Positions 34,140-46,800 of a stretch of DNA of 64,000 nucleotides are shown here, piece after piece (position 1 is the stretch's first letter; each line of letters starts with the position of its first letter). The notes beneath the pieces are model-generated. The model ran no database searches, was not told where the DNA came from, and saw only the letters and a program-made list of their open reading frames with translations. The position numbers were made by a program, and so were the translations under genes. Source of the DNA: Dipylidium caninum (Eukaryota; Platyhelminthes; Cestoda; Cyclophyllidea; Dipylidiidae); the NCBI GenBank assembly GCA_017562135.1, contig QEYB01000921.1, positions 124,001 to 188,000 on the forward strand, written 5' to 3'.

Positions 34140-35597
34140 TTTGCCACATCAGTAAATATACATTTGGAGGTAAAAAAAGTGGAGGGTCTAACATGCGACA
34201 GATAAACATTTGCTAAGTGTCGAAAGTTGTTGTCACAGAAACGGAGAGAACTTTCCGGTAGACCCGAAATCGTCTGACTCGTCCGTACCGCTTGGCGCTT
34301 CACATGTCGAGAGTTTATCTGTCCGGGGAAATCCCCTCAAACGATATTCTCCTCACAGCTGTGGGGCGGAGGTTTTTTAAGTGGTGTGAAGGAGACCGGA
34401 CGGGAGTCGAGCATCACTGGGGCAGCCGCTTGGGCCAACCGACTTCCCCGATTGTCCGCCTTCTTTAAGTCGGTGTCAGACGAGTTAATTCGCCTGGCAG
34501 TCTTTCACTGATCGCCAAAGAGAAGGCCATTTGCAGAGAAGAAAGTGAGTTAAGGGGAGGTGAAGACAGCGGATACAGAAAGAGGCGACATTCGCAAAGT
34601 AGTGAATAATGGTCTCGCCTCCCTTATGTGCCAAAATTCTTGAACCCACACTGCCGGCAGGCGAGCGAGCGGCTCCACGAAGTAGGAGCACGGCGACAGC
34701 GGAGCGTGATCTTCGCGCTCGCCGCGGTGGCGTCGCACAGGTTCCGGCTCCGCGGCGCGGGGCAGCGGCGACGCCAGCAGCCGCGAGGGCCGAGGCGGTG
34801 TTGATGCACCGCCGCGGGAGTGTGCGTCTCCCGGCTCGTAAAATATTTCACAAAGCACCGAGAGAACTGCAGCCCCACCAGACCCTCTGTGACCCCAATG
34901 CGAGGCACTGATGGTGCTCTCGCCACCCTCTGCCCCCCTCCCTCACTCCTTCTCGCGTTGCCTCTCTCCTCTTATCACCTCCGCTCCGGCGTCTAATTAA
35001 CTCGTCCGCTGCTCGCGGTGTCCAGATGTTCGTCCCAGCAGTAGCCCCAAACACACGTGTGTTCGCCTCCTCCCAAGCCGCGAGTCAATCGCGGCCCCCG
35101 CATCCTTCACCGCCGCCCCCGCGAACCTGCCACTTCAACACACAGAGAATGGCATGCTCGTCACAGGTGGAGAAGCATTCGCGAGCCTCCAAAGTGTATG
35201 CTTCCCAGTTTATACAAGCTAATTTTATCTCCACGTCCTTTTCACATGCTCCCGTGTGCAGCCCACATCACCTGCGTAGAAGTTCTTCCCACTTAGCAAT
35301 TTTATGGGGGGGGGGAAGGGGAAGAGGGTTGAGGAGACCAAAACTTCCACTCTAAGAAGTGGCCATGTCATCCTGTGGGCTGCACGGAAAGTTAATAGGA
35401 CTGGCTGATTATAAAACCAACATGTGTAATGAAATCGTGTGGGAGCATCGGACACGCAACCGGCCTCGTGGGCGTCTGCGTGTCTGTTAAAGGCCGCGGT
35501 TTGGGGGAGGGCGACGCTTTCAGCCTCCTTTTATGACTTAGGACGTCGCTCCCAGACGATCGGTAACCACGGCACAGTTGCTTCCTTGAGATGCGAC

Positions 35598-35626
35598 GGG
35601 GGGGGGGGGGGGGGGGGGGGGGGGGG
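35598..35626. repeat. poly-G run of 29
   Basis: An uninterrupted run of 29 G on the plus strand, non-coding. Runs like this are hard to sequence, and its true length is uncertain. Confidence 0.95.
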
Positions 35627-35825
35627 CGAGAGGGGGACGGCGTAAAACCCCCTCGTGAGTGGTAATGAGAGAACGTATGCAGTTTCAGGTTACCATGTTG
35701 TCGAGTGACATTTCCACAACTCTGGACGGTGAAGTGGTCAGCCGTTGTGTCCTAGAAGGGGGAGATTCGCGTTCCGTCTTGGGGATTGGCTACGCATTCA
35801 GACTTGTATCCTTCCTTTGAAACCG

Positions 35826-36160
35826 ATTGATTGATTGATTGATTGATTAATTGGATGGTTGGCTGATTATTTGATCGGATGAATGAATGAATGATTTATT
35901 TATGGTTGATGGCTTGATTGCTCACTTGATCGATTTATCGGTTGTGGGATTGATCAACTGTTTGAATAATTTGTTAGTGAGTTGATTGTTTAATTGATTG
36001 AATGATTGTCTATTTAGTTGATTACTCGGCTCATTGATTGTCTGCTTTCTTGCTCGATGGATTGATTGATCGTTTGGTCGGTTGATAGCTCGATTGTACA
36101 ATTGAATGATTGATTGGTGTTTGGTTGGTTGGTTGATTGACTGACTGACTGACTGACTGA
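35826..36160. repeat. degenerate GATT/GACT microsatellite block
   Basis: About 330 bp of imperfect tetranucleotide repeat: GATT at the left end, mixed GATT/GTTT/GGTT in the middle, then ACTG/GACT at the right end. The minus strand gives open frames rich in Asn, Gln and Ser that are repeat artefacts. Confidence 0.9.
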
Positions 36161-37272
36161 TGGGATACAGAGTGGCCAAGTGACCACTGCAGTTGTCGTC
36201 CTCACAGTTCAGACTGAAGTGAACCGGTCCTCACGGCTTGTCAACACCCAAACATTTGACATCATCCCCCTCTCGTGGCAGGCTTGACGGTGAAGAGCTG
36301 GTGAATGCCTTGTCCCGACCCATTGTCTGCTGTTTGCATTGATGAAGGCGAACTTGAAGTCGCCCCATGGGGCGAGGGCTTTCCAAAATCCGCTGTTCCC
36401 TCAACCGCTGCCGAAATTCACTGGTGGCCGTGCCACTGAGAACGAGGGCCGGGATTGCGCGTCATTCCCCCCACTTTTCCCCAGTGGCTTCACCCGCAGC
36501 AGGACATCAGAGCAACGAGTGCTCCTCGTCCCGTCTAGTCCCCTTGAAAAGGCTCTATGAGTCTGGCATCTGAAGCAACTTCCCCTTCTTCAAAAGCATT
36601 CTCATGTGCTCCACTTATTTGAATTTAAAGACAAAAACGACGTAGAGGCTCCTTTCCTGCTTCTTCTGAAATGGCACCCCACCAAATAAGCAGCGTCGAC
36701 TTCGGCTCCGAGGCGCCTCCAACGACTTGCAACGTGACCGGCAGAGGCGATGTGAAAAAGTGGGGCATCTCAGACGCCACCGAAATGAGCGTGAAGAGGT
36801 GGTGAAACACATTAATGAGGCGAGTTTTTCGCCACCTCTGAGACGCATTGGCTCAGGAGTTGCCCGGTTTCAAAGAGAGAGAGAGAGGGGAAGTTTTTTT
36901 GGGTGATTGTTGGTGGAGCAGGACATCCAACGGTGGACAAATTGTAGTTTTGTATAATTACGAGTGGAACGACAAGCTGACATTAACACCGAACCTCAAT
37001 CGCCCGATTAGGAGGCAAAGCGAATTGCCTCTCGTCAGCCGTCCCAGTCACCGCGATAAAAACTCCTCCTGCGGGTGCCGTTGAAGCGCAGTTGTGGTTG
37101 CCTCTCTCTCGCTCTCTCTGGCCGTAATTTCTTTTGTGTGTGCTTCTGCTTTCCGGTAAAATGTTGTTTTAGCCGCCCTTGGTGGCAGGAGGGTGAGAGA
37201 GAGAGAGAGGGAGAAGGAGAGTGGCTGCACTTCCGTGTTAGCGAACAGACTCGCTCACACCTACGACGGAAA

Positions 37273-37293
37273 CAGCAGCAGCAGCAGCAGCAG
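37273..37293. repeat. (CAG)n triplet repeat
   Basis: Seven CAG units inside a low-complexity region. No supported coding exon contains it. Confidence 0.85.
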
Positions 37294-39592
37294 TAACAGT
37301 AAAAATAGACGTGGGTGCGCACTTGTGTGCGGGTGCCTCAAACACCCTCACGTGGCCCTTTATTGGGCCACTCGGGCACCCCCACGCGCACGCACACACC
37401 GCGGTGGTCCATTTGCGCACCTTGGCAACGACACCCAGACAACTGCGGAGGAGGTGGAGGCGCGGGGCTCGGGCGGAGGGCGGAGGAGGCTGGAGAGGAA
37501 CGGAAGGCTAACTGGTTTAGCTACCACCGCCTCCGCCGCCGCCTCCACCATGCAAGGATCACACTTTTTTTTTTTCACGAACTCACCCCTCCCCCGCCCC
37601 GCACCTCCCCGCCCGGCCCGACCCCCGACCCCCCCCCGAGTTCTCACGACCAGTCAAACGGCTACTTCGAACAGAGGTGGTGCTGGTACCCACAGGGTCT
37701 TGCATCACCGGTCCACCTGTCGCTGCCCTGCACACACGGTGGACTTCTCACCTCCTCCGTCTCCTGCTCGTTTCTTCACCGCAGTCTTTCTTTCCTGCGA
37801 CCCGCCAGTCAGGACGTCGGCACCACGCGGCCCGGGCGGAGACCCTCGTGATCGCTGAGCCGGCGACGGAGCGTCGCTCTTAGTCCCAACACAGAAACAC
37901 ACTTGTGGGCATTCTCAAACCCCCGCGTCCCCGAAAATTACTTATTTTGGCTTTTTTTTTTCATTCTTGGACTGTTCACAGGGCTTTTCGATGCTCTAAT
38001 CGCCAAGAACGGTGTCACGTGATTATCCTTAGACCGCAACCGAACGATCTTGCCGAAAACTTGACCCACTGCTTCCATTAAATTGAAAGACATCAAACAA
38101 TCGCTTTAATTTGAATTGAAGTGTTCGGTTTTTTCCATTATGCCTTGATTAATAGGTTGCTTCGACTTCACTCCTCCTTGTCATCGTTACACCCCGCCAT
38201 GGAGACGAGGATCCGTCCTGGAACCAGTTCGTGGCTGTTACGAAACGCCATCGGAGAGGCCCGAAGGGCCCATTGAGTTTCACTTGGGGTGATGAGAGCG
38301 CGGGGAGGCCATAATGTTGCATCAGCCCGGGGGGCTCTTCAAAAAGTGACCAAAGTCGCCCGTCAGAAAAGGCGGTCCACCACCACGTCGGTCCTTCTGT
38401 CACGACAACGGCAAATCGCCGGGTCGCGTGGATTTATTGCGCGAGTCACCACGGCCACCATCGCCTCCGGCTACAGGAGTAGCTGAGAATGGGGTCAACA
38501 TGTCGGCCGGCGACGAGAGGTGTGTTCCCGCGGCTGTGGCAGGCACGAGGAGGCGGCACCTCGGCTGTTGGGCATCCATCTTCTCCGCACCCCAGGCGAC
38601 GTAGACAAGTGGTCGGGTTAGAGGCAAGAAAAGAAGCCTCTTCATTTTGGCCCTGTGGAGGAGGCATTTACGGCAGTGGCCGATGTGGCGGCTGCGTGGT
38701 GAGCAGTCCGGAGTTGTTTGGGACTTTCAAGCTCGTTGGGAAAAACTCGGATCTGACCAAATTCACCGCTGATTAAATAAACCCCCCTTCATGTCGTAGC
38801 AAATCGTAATGGTGGAACCTCGTCCAAGTGGCCCGCTAAACGAATTATTGATGAAAATCGCCTGGAAATACAAAAAAACTCAGCAAAGCTTTTAATACAC
38901 TTACGAGGATTCACTGGGATCTCCGTCTGTTTTCGGCAGGAAAGTGAAACTCGCGTTTATCATCTCAGCGCAGACCCTCTTTTCCCACACACAACCGCGC
39001 CTGTCTGGTGAAGCCTGACTGTTAACAGATAGAAACCCATCTTTCCTCTTGTGCGTGCCATTTTTCAGACAGGACAGAGAGAACGCTTCCATACGCACTC
39101 GACTAGTAGAGGTTCAGGTAAGAGTTTGATAGGAAAGAAAATAATATATCTTCCAAAAACCTCTCCTTTTTCCCGATTAGCATGGTTGCTAGTGCAGAAC
39201 AACAATGAAATCATGTATTTCACAGGTGATTTTATTGTTGGCCTCACATGTGCGTCCGAGGGCGCACGTAGAGTGAAATCCTCACAATCTTACTTTAACT
39301 TTAGAAATCCTTCTTATCTTCAAGTGCACCAATTCTCGCATAAAGTATAATCATCATTTCCGTCTCGTAGCATAGCGTGGGAGCATGGCCTGTGAATTCC
39401 CAAGTATGCCAACAATTATGGTTCAAGTCGATTCTAGACAAAATGAAGAGTCACCTTCTTTCGACCTAATATCATTACCAAGTAGACCTGCAAGAGGGGA
39501 AATTAGGATTAAACCCCCATTAAGACGATGAGTGTGCTTGAGACTAGGTGAATGGTGACTTAGCACTTTCGGATAAATTTCCATAACTGGCG

Positions 39593-39740
39593 TTTCGACC
39601 AATGGTCGAAGCACGCGGAACGATCTCCACCCTTTCGACCAATCAGGTTGCCGCCGCCGCTGTCCGGCCAATCAGCGACGAGACGAGTGGGAAACATGCG
39701 CATAACGAATGCGGTTTAAGGAGGCGGTAGCCATTTATAG
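39593..39740 (+). promoter_or_regulatory. CCAAT-box promoter of the odd-skipped gene
   Basis: Three CCAAT boxes occur within about 80 bp (TCGACCAATGG, TCGACCAATCAGG, GGCCAATCAGCG), followed by a TTTATAG-like element near 39735. The ATG of the odd-skipped-related gene follows at 39761. A TATA-like box about 25 bp before an ATG leaves little 5' UTR, so the exact start site is uncertain. Confidence 0.5.
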
Positions 39741-39760
39741 AAAAAAAAACGGACTAAAGA

Positions 39761-41774
39761 ATGGCCTTCAGTGGAGCACCGTTTGAAGAGCCAAAAGTAA
39801 ACTCTGCATCCTCCATTCTCCATATTCCACCGCCACAGGAGCTACTCCAAATCGTGGCAACATGGAAGAATTTCTACGTTCCCATGGTGAAACCGACCTC
39901 CATTTCACATCAATCTACGATTTGCAACGGGTGCTGCAGTGGACCTCTCGCGGAGTCATTCTTCGCTAATTTGTGTTGTCAACCACTCAAAAGAACACGT
40001 AATCCTCATTTCATTCTCAGAAACTGTTGTTACAGTTTGCTCAATTCGGTTTCATATTTCGTAGACCATGCTCAAAGCGAATACGGGTTGGCATTAATAA
40101 TGCCCTAACTTTTACTTTTTATAAATTCGTAGTCGCTCGGTTTGAAATAGGTTTTCATGGTTTCTTGAGTGAGCGAAAATATAGAGTAAGGGCATACTGC
40201 AATTTTTTGTGAGATATTACAAGTTTTTGGTTACATCATTCGCTCGTAGCTTAGTGAAGCCACTGGGATAATAAAATGCCTCTCCTGAGAATCACACTGG
40301 CATACTTTTTCTCTCAGTAAATGCCTCAAGAATGCCTCAACATAGTGCACCAATGAAACGCTGCAACAGCCGGAAATCAGGCTCGACATGGACTGCAAAT
40401 CAGATGGAAATGGGATCTCTGAGGCCATGGATACAGGCAGCCAGTGCGCTCGACTCCTCGCCCTCAGGCGCCCTGACAATGGGAAGTGAGTTAACGGCGT
40501 CGTTTCCACATTTCTGTGGCTTAAATGAAGCAGCGATAACTCGGTGATGAGACTAATACCGGTGAAGAGAGGGGAAACGGCCCTTAAATATTGCCTTTTC
40601 AGCCACTTTTTGCCTGTCCTCTCAAGGTCCACCACTCCGCAGTGTAAGCTGTTTTAATAAGGTTAACTTTCCACTTGTGATTTACATTCCCTAACTCGTC
40701 AATGCATTTCCTCACCAAGCGATCCATTACATGATGCCTTCCCCGCAATATATTTCACTTCATTAACTTAGTATGGCGTTTTAAATAGGTGGTAAAAAGT
40801 TTGACTTCAGGAAGCTGGTTGACTCTTGCCTGAGATCGACAGCAGACAGGAACACTAAGCGAATGGTGGAGGGGCCTCAACGACTCCAGAAGTGTTGTCC
40901 CAAACCGCGGTTGCAGAACTCAATTCCTGCTCCTGCTCCTTCTCTCCCCCTCCCCGCCTCCACCCCCGCCCCGCCCCCGCCCCCTCCTCCGCTTCAGCCT
41001 CCTTCGCCGCCTCCTGCGCCTCGTGGTGGCACGATCAAGCGTAGGTGAGCACCCTACTGCTGGGCATAAGTAGAATGTGCATAGTGGACTGCATTACCCG
41101 GAAAACATCGCATTTTAGGGCGAAAAAGCAGTACATCTGTCGTTTTTGTTACCGGCAGTTCACAAAATCCTACAACCTCCTAATCCACGAGCGAACTCAC
41201 ACAAATGAGCGCCCCTTCCCCTGTGAGGTGTGCGGCAGAGCATTCCGGAGGCAGGATCACCTACGCGACCACAAGCAAGTCCCTGCAGAGAAGTTGTCTG
41301 GCTCCCTTTATAACACACCCACTTTCATGGCCCTCGTTTTGTGCTCATAAACAAGTGCCCAGCCTTTTTTTAAGTGTGTGTTTGGGTTAGTGCAGTGTTG
41401 CCCCCCCTTTTGGATTCATCCTTGTGCATCCCCCGCCTCCTCTGCCCATTTTACCCCTACCACGTCTTCCCCACAGGTCAATGTCATTCTATTCCTAGTT
41501 ACTGAGGTTAATAATGTCTAAATGCACTGCAATTTCATTTCTTAAAGAGGCGTGGTGGCGGAAGTGGGCTGTTAAACTCCTCAGCATTAGTGATATTCAA
41601 CAGAGCCAGTCAGGGCAGCTCAGGAATAAGTCTGCACTCTTTGAAATGTTCCCCTTCCTTTCCAGGTACATCCACAGTTCAAAGAAGCCGTTTGCCTGTG
41701 AAATTTGCGGCAAAGGATTCTGTCAGTCGCGGACTCTGGCGTTGCACAGGATAACTCACCCTCCCGGCATGTAA
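39761..41774 (+). CDS. odd-skipped-related zinc-finger transcription factor
   Basis: A C2H2 transcription factor of the odd-skipped/OSR family, which patterns gut, gonad and mesoderm in animals. Four exons fit in phase: 39761-39998, 40789-41044, 41119-41274 and 41666-41774 (252 aa). Exon 2 opens with [11 protein letters not shown], matching the conserved OSR motif RFDFxxLA before the fingers, then a proline-rich linker. The fingers are [37 protein letters not shown] and [17 protein letters not shown]. The strings [24 protein letters not shown] and [11 protein letters not shown] are family hallmarks. The last intron starts with GC (AA|GCAAGT). The protein stops right after finger 3, like three-finger vertebrate OSR1 and unlike four- or five-finger insect Odd/Bowl. 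Exon 1 is the least certain part; it is supported by phase, a GTAATC donor and an upstream CCAAT cluster. Confidence 0.9.
41275..41665 (+). other. GC-AG intron of the odd-skipped gene
   Basis: The donor reads AA|GCAAGT and the acceptor TTTCCAG|G. Using GC as the donor is the only choice that keeps finger 2 to finger 3 in frame (DHK-YIHS). The rest of the donor fits the consensus perfectly, as is usual for GC-AG introns. Confidence 0.8.
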
Positions 41775-43809
41775 CCGGCCCGACGAGGGCGTATTTTTGC
41801 ACTGACTCTTTGACTACCAAAGGCACGTGCTGCCTCCAGCACCTCTCGACTCCAGTTAATTGCCTCGTCTTCTCCTTCCCAAGCCGCTGTGGCACTCCGG
41901 GGCGGGGCGGGGCGGGGCGGGGCGGGGCGGGCGGGCGGGGCGGAGAAGGGGAGGGCGGCGATGGCTGCTGGCTGAGGACGCGCCCCACAACGCGCCAATC
42001 AACTGGAGGCAACGGTTGACGAGGAAACACTAACGCGAAACTCAGCCCACAACAAAAATGTCCCTCACTCTCACTTTATGCAGGGATTAAGATAAGCCGC
42101 TAATTTTTTAGAAGACAGTAACCACTTTTGCGGAGAGATGCCGGAGGGAGACAAGCCGGAGTAGCGGCCTACTACGGGTGGTGACGTTGAAAGCGATTAA
42201 ACGCCGCGTCCATGAGGTGTCGGACAGAGCAGCCGGTGCCAAAATACTCAGAATAGGAGTGGCTTTTGCGATCTAACCACCATGTTGATTTAAGGTTGAG
42301 GGGTGTCTAAGTTGAAGAATGAAGCAAGCAACTGGATGATGTGAGATCGCAAATCGAGAATAAAAGCGAATCATTAATATTTTTATAAATTCGAAGTAAA
42401 CAGCCTTTTCTCCTCTGGGTCATAATGCCGTGCGGCAGTTGAGTTCGAATTGGAGGGCATCTCAGGCTGCACCATGTTCCAGATACTAGAATATTCCATC
42501 CTCGATTTAACAAAGTTTACCCCACTAGTTGGTTCACGAGCTTCACCAAGGTAGAGGGAGGAGCAGGCGATCTTGAAGAAGTGAGAAGAAGAAGCCTGAG
42601 CTACTCACCGCCATGTCCCGCAGCTTCCATGCGGAAGGATGACGGCTCGCCCTCAAGAGACACAGAGAGGAGGGGGAGAGAAAGAGTCCCGGTACTAACA
42701 CATAGTCGCCTGCGAGTTATCCACAACAGACAAACAGGTGGAGGACAGTAATGGAACCTTCAAGGGAGTACTAAAGAGGCAGTTTCATGGAAATCATTCA
42801 TTTTGGAGGAGGAGGAAATCGAGCAAAATTATTGCGAGGCTCGTTTCTCACAAATCCACAATCCTTCACAGAAGGCTGAACAACAGAATGTGTAAATGAG
42901 TTTAGAAGATGTTTATTTTTATTGAAGCTTTCCGTAGGGTTTATTTTTTCTTTCTTTTAGTTGCATTGATGTTAGGAAATGCCGCGTTTTTGAGGAAATG
43001 GGGAAGAAATTAATGCTTCGCATTGACACACGTAAGACACGTGTGTGGACGCCTGATTCGGGGGGAGGGGAGGTGCCGAGGCTGCCTCCTTTGTTTTGGC
43101 CGAACCCCCTGGGGTAAAAACAAAGGAGGAAGTCACGTCTCGTCCCGCCTCGCCTCGTCTCGTCTCTCCTCTCATCTCTCCTCACCGGATGCCTCGAGTG
43201 TCAAAGACTGACACGCGGCGGCTACTGCGTTTAACTGTCAGACGCCACCCCAATGGGATGGACGGCTTTTTGAGTAAAAATTATTAGTTTGCTTTTTTTG
43301 GAGGAAGGAGAAAAAACGAGAATTCATTACACCTCAAGAAGAGTTTTGCCTTGGAAAAAACGAACAGATCTTGAAGAAGTGCATGGTTGCTGACAGGGTT
43401 GTATTAAATCCGCTCAAACGAGCCCGCGGAGAATTAAAATATGAAAAATTTCGTCCACCGAAGAAACGCGGAATGCCGGGCAACTATTCTGCCTCAGCGC
43501 GTGTTGGAGTGGAGAAGGACGTAAGTAGTCACATAATGTTACACAGACTTATGTTTCACCCGGGAAAAAGAAGACCATACAGGATTGGCGGTTTACTTGA
43601 GGAGCCACAGAGTAAAGAAGAAAGAAGTCTCAGTAGGCGAGTGATAATTCATTAAAGTAACCAAGATCAGAGAGGCCACGAAGAGGGAGGAATGTTAAAA
43701 AGCATCTCGATCGAGGAAATAATGCACAAAGGCGCCGGAAGGGAGGCAGGGAGAGAGAGAGAAAGAGGGGGGGGGAGAAAGGGGGGAAGACACCAAAGCA
43801 AGAAGCCAC
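41775..43809. other. intergenic between convergent genes
   Basis: This lies between the 3' end of the plus-strand odd-skipped gene and the 3' end of minus-strand NAD kinase. It holds a GGGGC minisatellite and CT-rich low complexity near 43140-43190. Frames at 42919-43287 and 43371-43655 lack recognisable motifs. Confidence 0.4.
41899..41943. repeat. (GGGGC)n minisatellite
   Basis: Seven or so GGGGC units degrading into GGGC, within 130 bp after the odd-skipped stop codon. Strong G-quadruplex potential on the plus strand. Confidence 0.9.
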
Positions 43810-46800
43810 TCAGTCCTGGGTTCGGTCACTGGCGTACTCGTGAAACCGTCCGGGAAGGAAACTGGCCTCATTGAACTCGTTCTGCCGATGACGGGCGTTC
43901 CACTGCAGGCAATGCGCCAAGTCCCTGAACCAGTCGGCCACCTGCAACAACCAAAATGCCCGATCACCCAGATACTACCAACATGCGGGAAGGAAGCCGA
44001 GAAGCCTTCTAAAGCAGGCCAAATCAGGAGAAATAAGCCAGCGACGAGGACACCTTGAAGTGGACGGCTCGTGTCAACTCCTCCTTGCCTGGGCACGCAG
44101 TTTCGGAAGCTTCTTAGGGCAGACGACCACGTAGGCTGCAACTTTGATCAGCTTGAAATGCCGCCAACAAAAGAGGAGCTCGGAGAACTGCTGTGTAAAA
44201 GCTAGGCATTGGGGATTACTTTCAAAACTGGATTAGTTTAGACTAAACTACCTAAGTGAGTGGCAAGAAACGCGGACTCCCAATCCCAAAAAGAGGAAAA
44301 AATTATGAGAGAGTGAAGTTCCATTGCCAATGTTTGTTTCTCGCCTCAACTCTGAGGGAGTCTCGGTTACGCTGGCCGAAGAATTCCAGGCGTAGAAGAC
44401 ACGGCTTGTGAGGTGGAAAGACACAGAATAGACGAAGGAGATGGCTTTAAAAGGCGACACAAAGTTTTATTTGGACCCATGTAAGCCACCGGACTATTTT
44501 CTGGCCAATCTTTTCATTGCAATATAAAATTAAGGAAATTCCTGTATGAAATTCAGCAAATCTCCTTTCTACAGGCTCTGATGAAACAGGTGATTTTTGC
44601 AGGAGCATGCAGACATACTCATCGCCTTCAAGTAGAAGTTCGTGTTTTAGCAGGTTGGATTTAAGACGGAATAAAATGCCTTTCAAATGAGAAGAAAACA
44701 AGCTACTCGAAGGAGACTTGATGACAGTGTGGAGACAGCCGACAAAAGGTAAGAAAAGCACATTACTCGACTCAAGCAAATTAGCAGGGGAGACCTATCG
44801 CAGGTTTTCACATCTAAAGGCCACATCTCAAAGATTTGTGATTGAAAATATCGCCACTCTGCCTACCTGTCGTCGGAATCCGCACAACCGGTTACCGTAA
44901 AACGTCATAAAGTGCATGTCAAACGCGGTTGACGCTGGTAGTCCTTCAAATGGCCAGAGGAGGGTGGACACGGCCCCAAAAGGGTGACGTGTGGACCGAT
45001 TTAAGGCAAAGGGAGGGGGGCGGAGGGGGGGGGATGGTGAAAGACTGTCGGACCTGATTTTCGCTGCCGAAGCAGGGGACAGGGTAGTGGGAGGCGGTGA
45101 ACAGGACGCGGTCGCCCCTTGTGGATAATGTGGTGATGCCGGAGACGTCCGTCGTTGGAGAGGTGGACACACTCGCAGCGTGCGTCGGGCGCGATGGAGA
45201 CCTCGAGGCGGGTGGAGAGGGGCAGGACCAGCGGCCGACAGCTCAGCGAGTGGGCGTTGATCGGCGTCACGAGGATGGCCGGCACCGCGGGGTTGAGTAT
45301 CGACGCCCCTGCCGACATCGAGTAGGCTGTGCTCCCCGTCGGTGTCGAAATGATCAGACCTTGTGGGAAAAAGTAAAAAGATTCTTCTCTTTTTCAGACT
45401 ACGTGCTAACTTACTACATGGTGGTCAAGAAAGCAGAAAAAACGAAAAATGAAAGGAATAGGAGTCGCTTGAAGAAATCACTTCCGATCAGCGAATTTCA
45501 AGGTGTCAAAATTTTAGGAAAGACCCTAATTTTCCTACTAAACTTCGGTTTAGCAAAACATCTTCCCTGGCAATGACGGTGAGCGATAAAATTTGCCTAC
45601 ATAAGGAAGGATAAAAGTAGACAATTTTGTTTCAGAATAAGATTACTAAAACACCGTGGTCGATGGGAGGATTTAAATCTCCTTGTCTCTCCATGACCCA
45701 AAATTATGCGGAGATTGGAAAAGGTAATCCAATTTCAACTAAAGGGGGTTAAAGTGACTCCCCAACTGGGCATTAGAATGCAGAGATTAGAAGTTTTACG
45801 AGGAGAATGAAGAGCTCTAATTGCCTACATGGCTCATTTGAGTAAAAGAGGAGATCGGGGACTCACCATCCCCCTGAAATCGGGTGACCTCTTCGCCATC
45901 AACACTGAGGACTAAAACCGTAAGGTATGGGCAATTTCCACGGGTAAAGGTTGCCTCGTTGAGTATCTAATTCACCGAGAAATAGACGCAAATTAGCAAT
46001 ACGCTTAATATAAAATGCAGTTAAATAGAAAAATCGCAGTCAATTACCAGTAAGGAGAATTAGAAAAAGTAGTAGTGATGGAGACGAAAGTAGAGTTTAG
46101 GTAGGTTGATTACACGAATTAACAAAGAAGGTGACTCAAAACTGTATGTGAAGGAATTAAGAAATAAACGTTTAAAACTAACATGAAAAGAATTTACTCC
46201 CGTCTGAGTTTCAGCCGCCTCGAGTTCTGAGCATGGCTGAGAACACGTTGCCGAATTCTGTTTTCTTATCATCTGGCAACAGAGTCGTGAGCGGAGAATA
46301 CACGGGCCACCCTCTACTCGCCGGCACAAAATAGAGGAGGGGTTCAGTTCGTTTTACACAATTAGTAAAAGGTGACATGAATATCCTGGACAGTAAATAT
46401 CCAGCCTTTCACAGATAGAAACATCTGTCAAGGCAACTAAGTTTATGATGTAAGTTCCAATGCAAAGATGAGCCCTTAGCTACGGGACCGTGATTTTATG
46501 GTATACACATCGATGGTGCAGAAAACCTCATGAAAATAAAACAAAGTTGATCTAGAAATTCTATACTAGTCAAAACAAAGATTATTTTTACACCGAAAAT
46601 CCAGAATGGCAGAAAAAGATATGCTTACCAGTGTAAATCCGTTTCAAGACGTGAGGGAAGTCAGCAAAACTGAAGGGTGTTAGAAATCCCAGGCTACCCA
46701 TGTAGAAAGAAATGATAGGCGGAACTGTATCCTGAGAGAATAGACATGAAAATAGACCAACGTGGGGAAAAAAGTAGCTACCTGAACTAATAGTGATGAG

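Larger units (their letters stand above)
34140..39592. other. GC-rich repeat-rich region without supported genes
   Basis: Long overlapping frames on both strands at 34.5-35.5 and 37.0-38.8 kb come from biased base composition (Arg/Ala/Pro/Ser-rich in every frame) and lack motifs. Weak mariner-like strings on the minus strand near 36700 (KSTLLIWWGA) and 38230 (GPFGPLRWRF) may be further relics but were not called. Simple repeats are listed separately. Confidence 0.45.

Noticed and set aside
35922..36205. Asn/Gln/Ser-rich minus-strand frames
   Set aside because: Direct translation of the tetranucleotide repeat block.
37193..37858. 221-codon plus-strand frame, the longest in the GC-rich region
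   Set aside because: It overlaps several other long frames on both strands, is dominated by Ser/Arg/Pro/Thr from GC-rich and CAG/GA repeats, and has no motif. It is a composition artefact.
38149..38403. minus-strand frame with GPFGPLRWRF, resembling the FGPLKRHL segment of some transposases
   Set aside because: A single short resemblance without the neighbouring conserved blocks. Kept only as a remark in the region entry.
40231..40635. 134-codon minus-strand frame
   Set aside because: It lies inside the first intron of the well-supported odd-skipped gene on the opposite strand and shows no domain.
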